Assembly (NCBI GenBank): GCA_020444475.1
Contig: JAHLKV010000002.1
Location: 496,001-560,000, forward strand
Direction: 5' to 3'
DNA from: a bacterium
GTDB taxonomy: Bacteria > Zixibacteria > MSB-5A5 > GN15 > FEB-12
DNA: 64,000 nt
Below the pieces are notes generated by a model. The model saw only the letters and a list, made by a program, of their open reading frames with translations. It searched no databases and was not told where the DNA came from. The position numbers were made by a program, and so were the translations under genes. Below are positions 8,263 through 17,454 of this stretch, piece by piece. Each line of letters begins with the position of its first letter. Position 1 is the stretch's first letter.

Positions 8263-11200
8263 TTACTGCGGCGGCTGCGGGCCGTTGTTGTACATGAAGT
8301 TAATCAGGTAGAAGATATCGGTCAGGTTTACCCCGGTATCGGCGTTCACATCCGCCACATCCATCAGCTGCGGCGCCGGACCGTTCCGGAACAGATAGCT
8401 GACCAGGACCCCTAAGTCGTTCATAGTGTAACGGCTATCGAGATCGATATCACCCCGCAGGGCGTTCACGACCAGGATTGAGGTCGAGATCGTGTCGGCC
8501 AGACCGGACGGATCCGAGGTGATAAACGTCACCAGCTGATTGGTGCCGACATCAGTCAGATCCGGCTGCCAGCGGAAGGTCCCGCCGGTGGCGCTCGGGA
8601 CAAACGACGCTCCCGGCAGGGTCGGGTCAAGCGGCGTGCAGGTGGTGGTCAGGGCATCCAGATCCGGATCGTAGGCTGTCACCGGCAAGCTATAGAGCGA
8701 ACCGGCGGCAATAACAGTCTGCGCGCCGAGTACGGTGGTGAACACCGGCGCCTGATTGCCCGCCTCGGTGACGGTTATCTGCACCGTCTGGGTGTCAGTG
8801 GCGCCAGCGACATCAGTAGCTGTGAACAGAACCGCATAGCTTCCGGCCTGCGTGAAGTCCGGCGTGAACCGGAACGTACCCAGGTTCGGGAAGCTGGCAT
8901 TATACTGCGCGTTGCTGTCCGGCAGGTTGGAGACGGTGATGGTCGCGAGCGCGCCACCGCCATCGGGATCGTCGGCGAACACCTGGAACGACAGCGTGTC
9001 GCCCTCGGAGATTGTAAACGGTCCCGATCCGCTGGGGAAGCCGAGGGCCGGCGGCTGGTTGACATTGTTCACGCGGTATGCGATCGACGGTCTCGTGTTA
9101 CTCAGACCAGAATCGACCGAGTCGACCACCGTGAAGTCGATGTAGTAGATCGAGAAGAGACCGCTGACGTTGTTGCCCTGCGTGTAGTCGGGCGTGAAGA
9201 CCACCGTCCCGGTGCCGTCACGATTGTCGATGAAGGTCATGTTGGCCGGCAGTGTCGTCAGGCCATTCTCATTCGCATAGATGTACGGCGTATCACCGTC
9301 GTTGTCGGCAACGGTAATCGTGACTATCAGCGTATCCCCTTCGCCAACCGTCTGGGCCTGCGGTCCGGGCGGCGGGAAGTAGGGTAGCTGGTTGACGTTG
9401 GTCACCGTGATGGTGACGACCTGAGAGTCATAAACCGCCGGATCAACAGCATCGATCGCATAGAAGATCACCTCATGCGTACCCGAGTCGCCGTAGCCCG
9501 GCGTCCACGTGAACGAGCCGTTGCCGAGGATAGTGGGACTGGGGACGAACGTGGCGCCGGTCGGAAGCGGTCCTGTCGTCACGATCGGCGGATTCTCATC
9601 AGCATCAGTCGACTGGACGATGATCACCAGTTGCTGGTTCTCGGCCACTGTTGTGTCGGGGATCGGCTGCAGCACCGGTGTCTGGTTGCCGGCTTCAAGA
9701 ACCTCAAGGGTGACCGTGATCGTGTCGGAGGTCGCCGCAGCGTCGGTCACGATGATACCGATATCGTAGAATCCGGCTGCGATGAAGTTCGGTGTCCAGG
9801 TGATCGTGCCGGTACCGTCGCCGTTGTCCGTGAAGGACGCCCCGTTGGGCAGGGTGCCGTCCACAATAGAGAGCGTGACCGGGCCACCGTCAGGATCGGA
9901 GGCACTAAATCCAAACGAGCCCTCGATACCTTCAGTGATGGTCGGAGAGGGAATCGAATCAAAGACCGGAGCCTGATCGCCGGCCTCCAGCACCTGGAAG
10001 AGCACCGTCATACGGACGACATCAAAGCCGTCGCTGGCGCTGAAGGTGACGGAGTAGAGCGCCGAAGGACCATCGCCGGCCTGCGTGTAATCGGGCGCAA
10101 ACTGGAACGCCGCCGTACCGTCGCCCAAATCCACCAGGGTGGCGTTGTCGGGCAACGTACGAGCAAAGATGCTGGGCGGCGAAGCACCATCGGGATCTGT
10201 CGCCGAGATCAGCAGCGAAAGCACATCACCTTCCGTAACCACCTGTGGTCCAACCGGATCGAAGACCGGCGGGTCGTTCACCTCGACCACGTTCACGACT
10301 ATTGTCCCGGTTGTCGACAGCGCCGGCGAGCCCTGATCGACACCCAGAATGCTGAACGTCCGCTGGCCGAGATCGGCCGTCGTCGGGATGAACCGGAAGG
10401 TACCGGTGTTGTTGCCGTTGTCCACGAAGGTCGCGTTCGACGGCAGGGTCACGCCGGAGAGCAGGACGCGCGGATTGGCCGCCGGGCTGGTCGAGTCGGC
10501 GGCGGTGACCGTCACGAACAACGTGTCGTCGACCGTCACGCCGTACGGGCCACCCGTTTCGATTGTCGGCGCCTGGTTGACATCGATCGTGGTCAGCCGG
10601 AGCCCGAGCACGGCCGTCTGCGGCGGCGTGCCGCCATCATTCGCAATGAAGAAGACGGAGTCGGTACCGGCCTGATAGTAGTCAGGCGTATACGTGAACG
10701 TACCGGTGCCGTCGTTATTATCTATGAACGAATACTGGGAAATGCTGATCCCGGTCGTGATCGACAGAGCCGGAATGGTGCCGTCGGGATCGGTCGACGT
10801 GATCGTCAAGGTCAGCGTACCACCTTCACTCACCGAGGTATCCGGCTGCGCTACGAACACCGGCGGGCGATTGCCGGCTTCATTGACGGTGATCGTCACG
10901 ATCGCCGTGTCATCGGCGGTGCCGTCCGAAGCGATAAACGTCACGGGATACGTGCCGTTCTGGACGAAGTCGGGTGTGAAGCTGAAGGCGGCCGTACCGT
11001 CGAGATTGTCCGTGAAGGTCGCGTTGGCCGGCAGATTCTCGGCCGTCAGCGTCGGAATCGTACCGTCGGCGTCGGTCGCCGTAAGCGTGACATCGAGCGT
11101 CTGCCCTTCGACGATCGTCGTGTCGTTGAAGGCGGTCAGGACCGGTGTCTGGTTACCGGCATCGTTGACCGTAATCACGACATCCTGGGAGTCGATATCA

Positions 11201-14200
11201 ATCCCGTCCGCGGCGTAGAAGGTCACCGTATAGGCGCCTGCCTGCGTGAAGTCGGGATCGAAGACGAAGGAGCCGGTACCGTCGAGGTTGTCCGTGAACG
11301 AAGCGTTCAGCGGGACGTTGTTCGCCGACAGCGTCGGGATCGTGCCGTCGGCGTCGCTCGCCGACACGCCGAACGTCAGGTTAGTACCTTCGTCGACCGA
11401 TGCGTCAGCGATCGCCGCAAGAACCGGCGCCTGGTTGGTTTCGTTGACCGTGATCACGACAACTGCCGAGTCGACCGCCAGCGAGGCATCAAGCGCCTTG
11501 AAGACGATGCTGTAGCTGCCGCTCTGGGTCAGATCCGGCGTGAAGGTGAAGTCACCCGTGCCGTCGCCGTTATCCGTGAAGCCGGCGTTGGCCGGAAGGA
11601 CCGTGCCGCCGAGTTCGTAGGCGGACAACGTCGGCGTCTCAGCGTCAGCATCAACGGCCGAAATCGTCACCGCGAGCGTCTGGCTCTCGACAATCGTCGT
11701 GTCGGCAAAGGCCGTAATGACCGGCGCCTGGTTACCGGACTCGGTCACGGTGACCGTGACGAGCTCCGACGCAACCACTGCCGAGTCATCGGTAGCCGAG
11801 AAGGTGATATCGTACGTGCCGGCCTGCGTGAAGTCAGGCGTGAAGGCAAACGAACCGGTTCCATCACCATTATCAGTGAAGGTCGCGTTGGCCGGCAACG
11901 GTGTCGCATCAAGCACCGGAGTCGTGCCGTCCGGGTCGGACGCGGTCACCGTGACGTTCAGGGTAGCCCCTTCGGCGATCGACTGCGCGCCGATCGGATC
12001 GAGGGTCGGGCTGAGATTGATCTGATTCACGGTGATCGTCACCTGCTCGGCATCGGTGCCGAACAGATTGTCCGTCGCCGTGAAGATCACGTTGTACGTA
12101 CCCTGTTGGGTGAAGTCCGGCGTGAAGCTGAACGAACCCGTGCCGTCGCCGTTGTCAGTGAACGTCGCGTTGGCAGGAACGTTGGTCGCCGTCAGCGACT
12201 GGATCGTGCCGTCAGGATCAGTAGCGGAGACACTGAAGTTCAGGGTCTGACCCTCATCGACCGACTGAGCACCGATAGCAGCCAGCACCGGCGGCTGGTT
12301 ACCGGCCTCAGTGATAGTCACCGTGACTATCTCAGCATCAGTAGCTGAAGAGTCATCAGTGGCCGTAAACGTGATATTGTATACACCAGACTGGTTGAAG
12401 TCCGGGGTGAAGCTGAAGCTGGCCGTTCCGTCACCGTTATCCGTAAGGGTAGCGTTGGTCGGAAGCGGCAGAGCCGTGATAGTCGGAATAGTACCATCGG
12501 GATCCGAAGCCGTCACCGTGAAGGCAAGCTCAGTACCTTCGGTACCGGCCCGCGGGCCGATCGGATCGAGCACCGGCGCAAGGTTCACCTGGTTCACCGT
12601 GATCTCGGCAATCGTACTGCCGGTCGCCAGACCGTCGTCGGTCGCCGTAAACGTCACGTTATACACACCCTGCTGGGTGAAGTCAGGCGTGAAGCTGAAC
12701 GAACCCGTACCGTCACCGTTGTCAGTAAAGGTAGCATTGACCGGAAGGTTGGTGGCTTCGACTGTCTGAACCGTACCGTCGACATCGGCAGTCGTCACCG
12801 TGAAGGCAAGGTTCTGACCTTCATCGATCGACTGCGGAGCGATGGCGGTTACGGTCGGCGCCTGGTTGCCACCTTCCGTAACACTGATTGTGACCAGTTC
12901 GGCATCGGTCAGCGAAGAGTCATCGGTTGCCGTAAAGGTAACGTCATACGATCCGGCCTGGGTGAAGTCCGGCGTGAAGCTGAACGAACCGGTACCGTCA
13001 CCATTATCAGTAAACGTGGCGTTGGCCGGAAGAGCCGAAGTGGTAATCGAGGCCAGGTTACCATCGGGATCACTGGCTGTGATCAACAGGTTCAGCGTGG
13101 CACCCTCGGCCACCGACTGAGCACCGATAGCGGCCAGGGTCGGGGCCAGGTTCACCTGATTGACCGTGATTGTTACGATCTCGACATCAGTCGCCAGACC
13201 GTCGTCGGTCGCAGTGAATGTCACGTCGTACGAACCCTGCTGGGTGAAGTCCGGCGTGAAGCTGAACGAACCGGTACCGTCACCATTATCAGTAAACGTC
13301 GCGTTGGTCGGCAGGTTGGTAGCGGTCAGCGACTGGATCGTACCGTCGACATCCGAGGCACTCACCGGGAAGGTCAGCAACTGACCCTCATCAACCGACT
13401 GTGCACCGATAGCCGCCAGCACAGGAGCCTGGTTACCACCTTCGGTAACAGTGATGGTGACCAGTTCGAAATCGGTCAGCGAAGAATCATCGGTGACCGT
13501 AAACGTAACATCATACGACCCGGCCTGCGTGAAGTCGGGATTGAAGACAAACGTCCCGGTCCCGTTGCCGTTGTCCACGAAGGTGGCGTTGGCCGGGAGG
13601 GCCGATGTCGTTATTGACTGGATATTGTTGTCCGGATCACTGGCCGTGATCGACAGGTTCAACGTCGCACCTTCGGCCACTGACTGAGCACCGATAGCCG
13701 TCAGTGTCGGAGCGAGGTTGACCTGATTCACGGTGATCGTCACCTGCTCGGCATCGGTGCCGAACAGATTGTCCGTCGCCGTGAAGATCACGTTGTACGT
13801 ACCCTGTTGGGTGAAGTCCGGCGTGAAGCTGAACGAACCCGTGCCGTCGCCGTTGTCAGTGAACGTCGCGTTGGCAGGAACGTTGGTCGCCGTCAGCGAC
13901 TGGATCGTGCCGTCAGGATCAGTAGCGGAGACACTGAAGTTCAGGGTCTGACCCTCATCGACCGACTGAGCACCGATAGCAGCCAGCACCGGCGGCTGGT
14001 TACCGGCATCGTTCACCGTAACCGTCACGACCTCGGCGTCAGTTGTCGAAGAGTCGTCGGTGGCAGTGAACGTGACATTGTACACGCCGGCCTGACTGAA
14101 GTCGGGGGTGAAGCTGAAGGAGCCCGTACCGTCACCGTTGTCCGTGAACGTGGCATTCGGCGGCAGCGGCGCGGCGGTGATCGATGCCAGGTTGCCGTCG

Positions 14201-17200
14201 GGATCCGAGGCGTTCACGGTAAAGGCGAGCGTGATGCCCTCCGTGGTGGACCGCGGACCTATCGGACTAAGCACCGGCGCAAGGTTCACCTGGTTGACAG
14301 TCACCGCGACGATCTCGTCGTCGGTGTCAACGCCGTCACCGGCTGTAAACGTGATATTGAACGTTCCGGCCTGCGTGAAGTCCGGGTTAAACGTAAACGT
14401 CCCGGTACCATTGAGGTTATCTACAAATGTCGCATTCGTCGGAAGCGGCGCGGCCGACAGCGTAGGAATCACTCCGTCTGCGTCGGTCGCCGACACCGTA
14501 AACTGCAACTGCTGACCTTCATCGACAGACCGAGCACCGATAGTCGCGAGGACCGGAGCCTGGTTGGTACCGGTTACAGTAACCGTCACCAGTTCATCAT
14601 CGGTCAGCGAACCGTCGCTCGCCGTGAAGGTGATGTCGTACGAGCCTTCCTGCGTGAAGTCCGGCGTAAAGCTAAACGAGCCGGTACCGTTACCGTTATC
14701 AGTGAAGGTCGCGTTGGTCGGAAGCGGGCTAGCTGTCAAAGCCGGAATGGTGCCGTCGGGATCCGAAGCGGTCACCGTAAACGCCAGCGTCCCACCCTCG
14801 GCAATAGACTGTGCACCGATAGCTGTCAGCGTCGGAGCCAGGTTGACATTATTGACCGTGATCGTAACCAGCTCACCGTCGGTATCGGTACCGTCGGTAG
14901 CGCTGAACGTGACATCAAACGATCCCGCCTGCGTGAAGTCCGGATTGAACGTAAATGTCCCCGAACCATCGCCATTATCTACAAACGTCGCGTTCGTCGG
15001 CAGCGGCGCTGCACTCAGCGCCGGGAAACCACCATCGGGATCCGTAGCGTTGACCGTAAACTGCAGCTGCTGGCCTTCGTCGACAGACCGGGCACCGATA
15101 GTCGCGAGGACCGGAGCCTGGTTGACGTTGTTGACCGTGATCGTCACTAACTCACCGTCGGTATCAGTACCATCGGTAGCAGTAAACGTCACGTCGAACG
15201 TTCCCGCCTGCGTGAAGTCCGGGTTAAACGTAAACGTCCCAGTACCATTGAGGTTATCTACAAACGTGGCGTTCGTCGGCAGCGGAGCTGCACTCAGCGC
15301 CGGGAAACCACCATCGGGATCCGTGGCGTTGACCGTGAACTGCAACTGCTGGCCTTCGTCGACAGACCGAGCACCGATAGTCGCAAGGACAGGGGCTCGA
15401 TTGACGTTGTTGACCGTGATCGTAACCAGTTCGTCGTCGGTATCGGTACCGTCGGAAGCAGTAAACGTCACGCCGAATGTACCGGCCTGCGTGAAGTCCG
15501 GGTTAAACGTAAACGTCCCGGTACCATTGAGGTTATCTACAAATGTCGCATTCGTCGGAAGCGGCGCGGCCGACAGCGTAGGAATCACTCCGTCTGCGTC
15601 GGTCGCCGACACCGTAAACTGCAACTGCTGACCTTCATCGACAGACCGAGCACCGATAGTCGCGAGGACCGGAGCCTGGTTGGTACCGGTTACAGTAACC
15701 GTCACCAGTTCATCATCGGTCAGCGAACCGTCGCTCGCCGTGAAGGTGATGTCGTACGAGCCTTCCTGCGTGAAGTCCGGCGTAAAGCTAAACGAGCCGG
15801 TACCGTTACCGTTATCAGTGAAGGTCGCGTTGGTCGGAAGCGGGCTAGCTGTCAAAGCCGGAATGGTGCCGTCGGGATCCGAAGCGGTCACCGTAAACGC
15901 CAGCGTCCCACCCTCGGCAATAGACTGTGCTCCGATAGCCACAAGCACCGGAGCGAGGTTTACATTGTTGACCGTGATCGTAACCAGTTCGTCGTCGGTA
16001 TCGGTACCGTCGGAAGCAGTAAACGTCACGCCGAATGTACCGGCCTGCGTGAAGTCCGGGTTAAACGTAAACGTCCCGGTACCATTGAGGTTATCTACAA
16101 ACGTGGCGTTCGTCGGCAGCGGAGCTGCACTCAGCGCCGGGAAACCACCATCGGGATCCGTGGCGTTGACCGTAAACTGCAACTGCTGGCCTTCGTCGAC
16201 AGACCGGGCACCGATAGTCGCAAGGACCGGAGCCTGGTTGACGTTGTTGACCGTGATCGTCACTAACTCACCGTCGGTATCAGTACCATCGGTAGCAGTA
16301 AACGTCACGTCGAACGTTCCCGCCTGCGTGAAGTCCGGGTTGAACGTAAACGTCCCGGTGCCGTCGAGATTGTCCACAAACGTGGCGTTGGTCGGAAGGG
16401 GTGCTGCGCTCACGGTCGGAATCGTACCGTCGGCATCCGAGGCACTCACCGTAAACTGCAACTGCTGGCCTTCGTCAACAGACCGGGCACCGATAGCCGC
16501 AAGCACAGGCGCCTGGTTGACGTTGTTGACCGTAATCGTAACCAGCTCACCGTCGGTATCAGTACCATCAGTGGCGCTGAACGTGACATCAAACGTACCG
16601 GCCTGCGTGAAGTCCGGGTTGAACGTAAACGTCCCGGTACCATTGAGGTTATCTACAAATGTCGCATTCGTCGGAAGCGGAGCTGCGCTCAGCGCCGGGA
16701 AACCGCCATCGGCATCCGAAGCACTCACCGTAAACTGCAGCTGCTGACCTTCATCGACAGACCGGGCACCGATAGTCGCCAGGACAGGCGCCTGATTGAC
16801 GTTGTTCACCGTAATCGTCACCAGCTCACCGTCGGTATCAGTACCATCAGTGGCGCTGAACGTGACATCAAACGTACCCGCCTGCGTGAAGTTGGGATTG
16901 AACGTAAACGTCCCGGTGCCGTCGAGGTTATCGACAAACGTGGCATTAGTCGGAAGGGGTGCTGCGCTCAGCGCCGGGATAGTACCGTCGGCATCCGAGG
17001 CACTCACCGTAAACTGCAACTGCTGGCCTTCGTCAACAGAACGGGCGCCGATAGCCGCCAGCACAGGCGCCTGGTTAATATCGTTGACCGTAATGACTAC
17101 CTGTTCGGAGTCGATATCGGCCGTGACGATGTCGTTGGCGTAAAACGTCAGATTGATCGAGCCTGCCTGCGTGAAGTCGGGCGTGAAGCTGAACGAAGCC

Positions 17201-17433
17201 GAACCGTCGCCGTTGTCGGTGAAGGTGGCATTCGACGGCAGGGTCGACGTGGTCAGCGTCGGAATGGTGGCATCGGCGTCCGACGCCGTTATAGTGAGAT
17301 TCAGGGTTTGCCCTTCATCGACCGACTGTGCCCCAATCGGGTCGAGTACCGGGGCGGCTGTCTGCGCCGAGGCGCCGACTGCGAATACCGCCAGTACGAA
17401 GAGAAGAGCGAATACCTGTCTTATCTGCAACAT
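8263..17433 (-). CDS. giant secreted protein of ~31 cadherin/Ig-like repeats with a dockerin-like end
   Basis: A 3056-residue protein of roughly 310 kDa. A signal peptide (1-23, ending GASA) is followed by about 31 tandem beta-sandwich repeats of about 93 residues (279 bp). Each starts near N-Q-A-P-V-L-A-x-I-G-A and has V-D-E-G, D-P-D-G, N-A-T-F-x-D-N and F-T-P-D-F-T-Q. These resemble cadherin-like/He_PIG Ig-type domains, whose Asp residues between domains bind calcium. The first ~12 repeats are nearly identical and the C-terminal ones diverge. The last ~65 residues are two dockerin-like repeats (N-D-L-G-V-L-V-S-Y-L-F and L-T-D-I-F-Y-L-I-N-F). It probably forms a long fibre or surface adhesin. 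It lies 21 bases after the 960-codon gene, with RBS GAGGAGG, so it is the last gene of that unit. Confidence 0.95.
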   Translation of the reverse strand: MLQIRQVFALLFVLAVFAVGASAQTAAPVLDPIGAQSVDEGQTLNLTITASDADATIPTLTTSTLPSNATFTDNGDGSASFSFTPDFTQAGSINLTFYANDIVTADIDSEQVVITVNDINQAPVLAAIGARSVDEGQQLQFTVSASDADGTIPALSAAPLPTNATFVDNLDGTGTFTFNPNFTQAGTFDVTFSATDGTDTDGELVTITVNNVNQAPVLATIGARSVDEGQQLQFTVSASDADGGFPALSAAPLPTNATFVDNLNGTGTFTFNPDFTQAGTFDVTFSATDGTDTDGELVTITVNNVNQAPVLAAIGARSVDEGQQLQFTVSASDADGTIPTVSAAPLPTNATFVDNLDGTGTFTFNPDFTQAGTFDVTFTATDGTDTDGELVTITVNNVNQAPVLATIGARSVDEGQQLQFTVNATDPDGGFPALSAAPLPTNATFVDNLNGTGTFTFNPDFTQAGTFGVTFTASDGTDTDDELVTITVNNVNLAPVLVAIGAQSIAEGGTLAFTVTASDPDGTIPALTASPLPTNATFTDNGNGTGSFSFTPDFTQEGSYDITFTASDGSLTDDELVTVTVTGTNQAPVLATIGARSVDEGQQLQFTVSATDADGVIPTLSAAPLPTNATFVDNLNGTGTFTFNPDFTQAGTFGVTFTASDGTDTDDELVTITVNNVNRAPVLATIGARSVDEGQQLQFTVNATDPDGGFPALSAAPLPTNATFVDNLNGTGTFTFNPDFTQAGTFDVTFTATDGTDTDGELVTITVNNVNQAPVLATIGARSVDEGQQLQFTVNATDPDGGFPALSAAPLPTNATFVDNGDGSGTFTFNPDFTQAGSFDVTFSATDGTDTDGELVTITVNNVNLAPTLTAIGAQSIAEGGTLAFTVTASDPDGTIPALTASPLPTNATFTDNGNGTGSFSFTPDFTQEGSYDITFTASDGSLTDDELVTVTVTGTNQAPVLATIGARSVDEGQQLQFTVSATDADGVIPTLSAAPLPTNATFVDNLNGTGTFTFNPDFTQAGTFNITFTAGDGVDTDDEIVAVTVNQVNLAPVLSPIGPRSTTEGITLAFTVNASDPDGNLASITAAPLPPNATFTDNGDGTGSFSFTPDFSQAGVYNVTFTATDDSSTTDAEVVTVTVNDAGNQPPVLAAIGAQSVDEGQTLNFSVSATDPDGTIQSLTATNVPANATFTDNGDGTGSFSFTPDFTQQGTYNVIFTATDNLFGTDAEQVTITVNQVNLAPTLTAIGAQSVAEGATLNLSITASDPDNNIQSITTSALPANATFVDNGNGTGTFVFNPDFTQAGSYDVTFTVTDDSSLTDFELVTITVTEGGNQAPVLAAIGAQSVDEGQLLTFPVSASDVDGTIQSLTATNLPTNATFTDNGDGTGSFSFTPDFTQQGSYDVTFTATDDGLATDVEIVTITVNQVNLAPTLAAIGAQSVAEGATLNLLITASDPDGNLASITTSALPANATFTDNGDGTGSFSFTPDFTQAGSYDVTFTATDDSSLTDAELVTISVTEGGNQAPTVTAIAPQSIDEGQNLAFTVTTADVDGTVQTVEATNLPVNATFTDNGDGTGSFSFTPDFTQQGVYNVTFTATDDGLATGSTIAEITVNQVNLAPVLDPIGPRAGTEGTELAFTVTASDPDGTIPTITALPLPTNATLTDNGDGTASFSFTPDFNQSGVYNITFTATDDSSATDAEIVTVTITEAGNQPPVLAAIGAQSVDEGQTLNFSVSATDPDGTIQSLTATNVPANATFTDNGDGTGSFSFTPDFTQQGTYNVIFTATDNLFGTDAEQVTITVNQINLSPTLDPIGAQSIAEGATLNVTVTASDPDGTTPVLDATPLPANATFTDNGDGTGSFAFTPDFTQAGTYDITFSATDDSAVVASELVTVTVTESGNQAPVITAFADTTIVESQTLAVTISAVDADAETPTLSAYELGGTVLPANAGFTDNGDGTGDFTFTPDLTQSGSYSIVFKALDASLAVDSAVVVITVNETNQAPVLAAIADASVDEGTNLTFGVSASDADGTIPTLSANNVPLNASFTDNLDGTGSFVFDPDFTQAGAYTVTFYAADGIDIDSQDVVITVNDAGNQTPVLTAFNDTTIVEGQTLDVTLTATDADGTIPTLTAENLPANATFTDNLDGTAAFSFTPDFVQNGTYPVTFIASDGTADDTAIVTITVNEAGNRPPVFVAQPDTSVSEGGTLTLTITSTDPDGTIPALSITTGISISQYSFIDNNDGTGTFTYTPDYYQAGTDSVFFIANDGGTPPQTAVLGLRLTTIDVNQAPTIETGGPYGVTVDDTLFVTVTAADSTSPAANPRVLLSGVTLPSNATFVDNGNNTGTFRFIPTTADLGQRTFSILGVDQGSPALSTTGTIVVNVVEVNDPPVFDPVGPQVVTEGDVLSLLISATDPDGASPPSIFARTLPDNATLVDLGDGTAAFQFAPDYTQAGDGPSALYSVTFSASDGFDVVRMTVLFQVLEAGDQAPVFDSIPSPTITEGIEGSFGFSASDPDGGPVTLSIVDGTLPNGASFTDNGDGTGTITWTPNFIAAGFYDIGIIVTDAAATSDTITVTLEVLEAGNQTPVLQPIPDTTVAENQQLVIIVQSTDADENPPIVTTGPLPTGATFVPSPTILGNGSFTWTPGYGDSGTHEVIFYAIDAVDPAVYDSQVVTITVTNVNQLPYFPPPGPQAQTVGEGDTLIVTITVADNDGDTPYIYANENGLTTLPANMTFIDNRDGTGTVVFTPDYTQGNNVSGLFSIYYIDFTVVDSVDSGLSNTRPSIAYRVNNVNQPPALGFPSGSGPFTISEGDTLSFQVFADDPDGGGALATITVSNLPDSNAQYNASFPNLGTFRFTPDFTQAGSYAVLFTATDVAGATDTQTVQITVTEAGNQAPVFTTVLGAQTVIAAGSLYSLPVTAYDPDLDALTTTCTPLDPTLPGASFVPSATGGTFRWQPDLTDVGTNQLVTFITSDPSGLADTISTSILVVNALRGDIDLDSRYTMNDLGVLVSYLFRNGPAPQLMDVADVNADTGVNLTDIFYLINFMYNNGPQPPQ
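8475..17355 (-). repeat. ~279-bp tandem coding repeats with recently duplicated blocks
   Basis: About 31 in-frame units. Some multi-unit blocks are identical or nearly so: about 14380-14820 recurs at 15496-15936 (offset 1116 bp, four units), and about 12023-12305 recurs at 13724-14006 (offset 1701 bp). Unequal exchange within the gene is the simple explanation. Assembly collapse or expansion in this region is possible. Confidence 0.9.
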
Positions 17434-17454
17434 CTATAGGTCCTCCTCACGCCT

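Noticed and set aside
9475-17143. Long plus-strand open frames opposite the giant repeat gene (up to 957 codons)
   Set aside because: They are antisense shadows created by the repeated, GC-biased codons of the minus-strand gene. They lack ribosome sites and show only the reverse image of its repeats.
8475-17355. Tandem repeats considered as a CRISPR or satellite array
   Set aside because: The units are 279 bp, in frame, and encode one continuous protein with a signal peptide and dockerin-like end.
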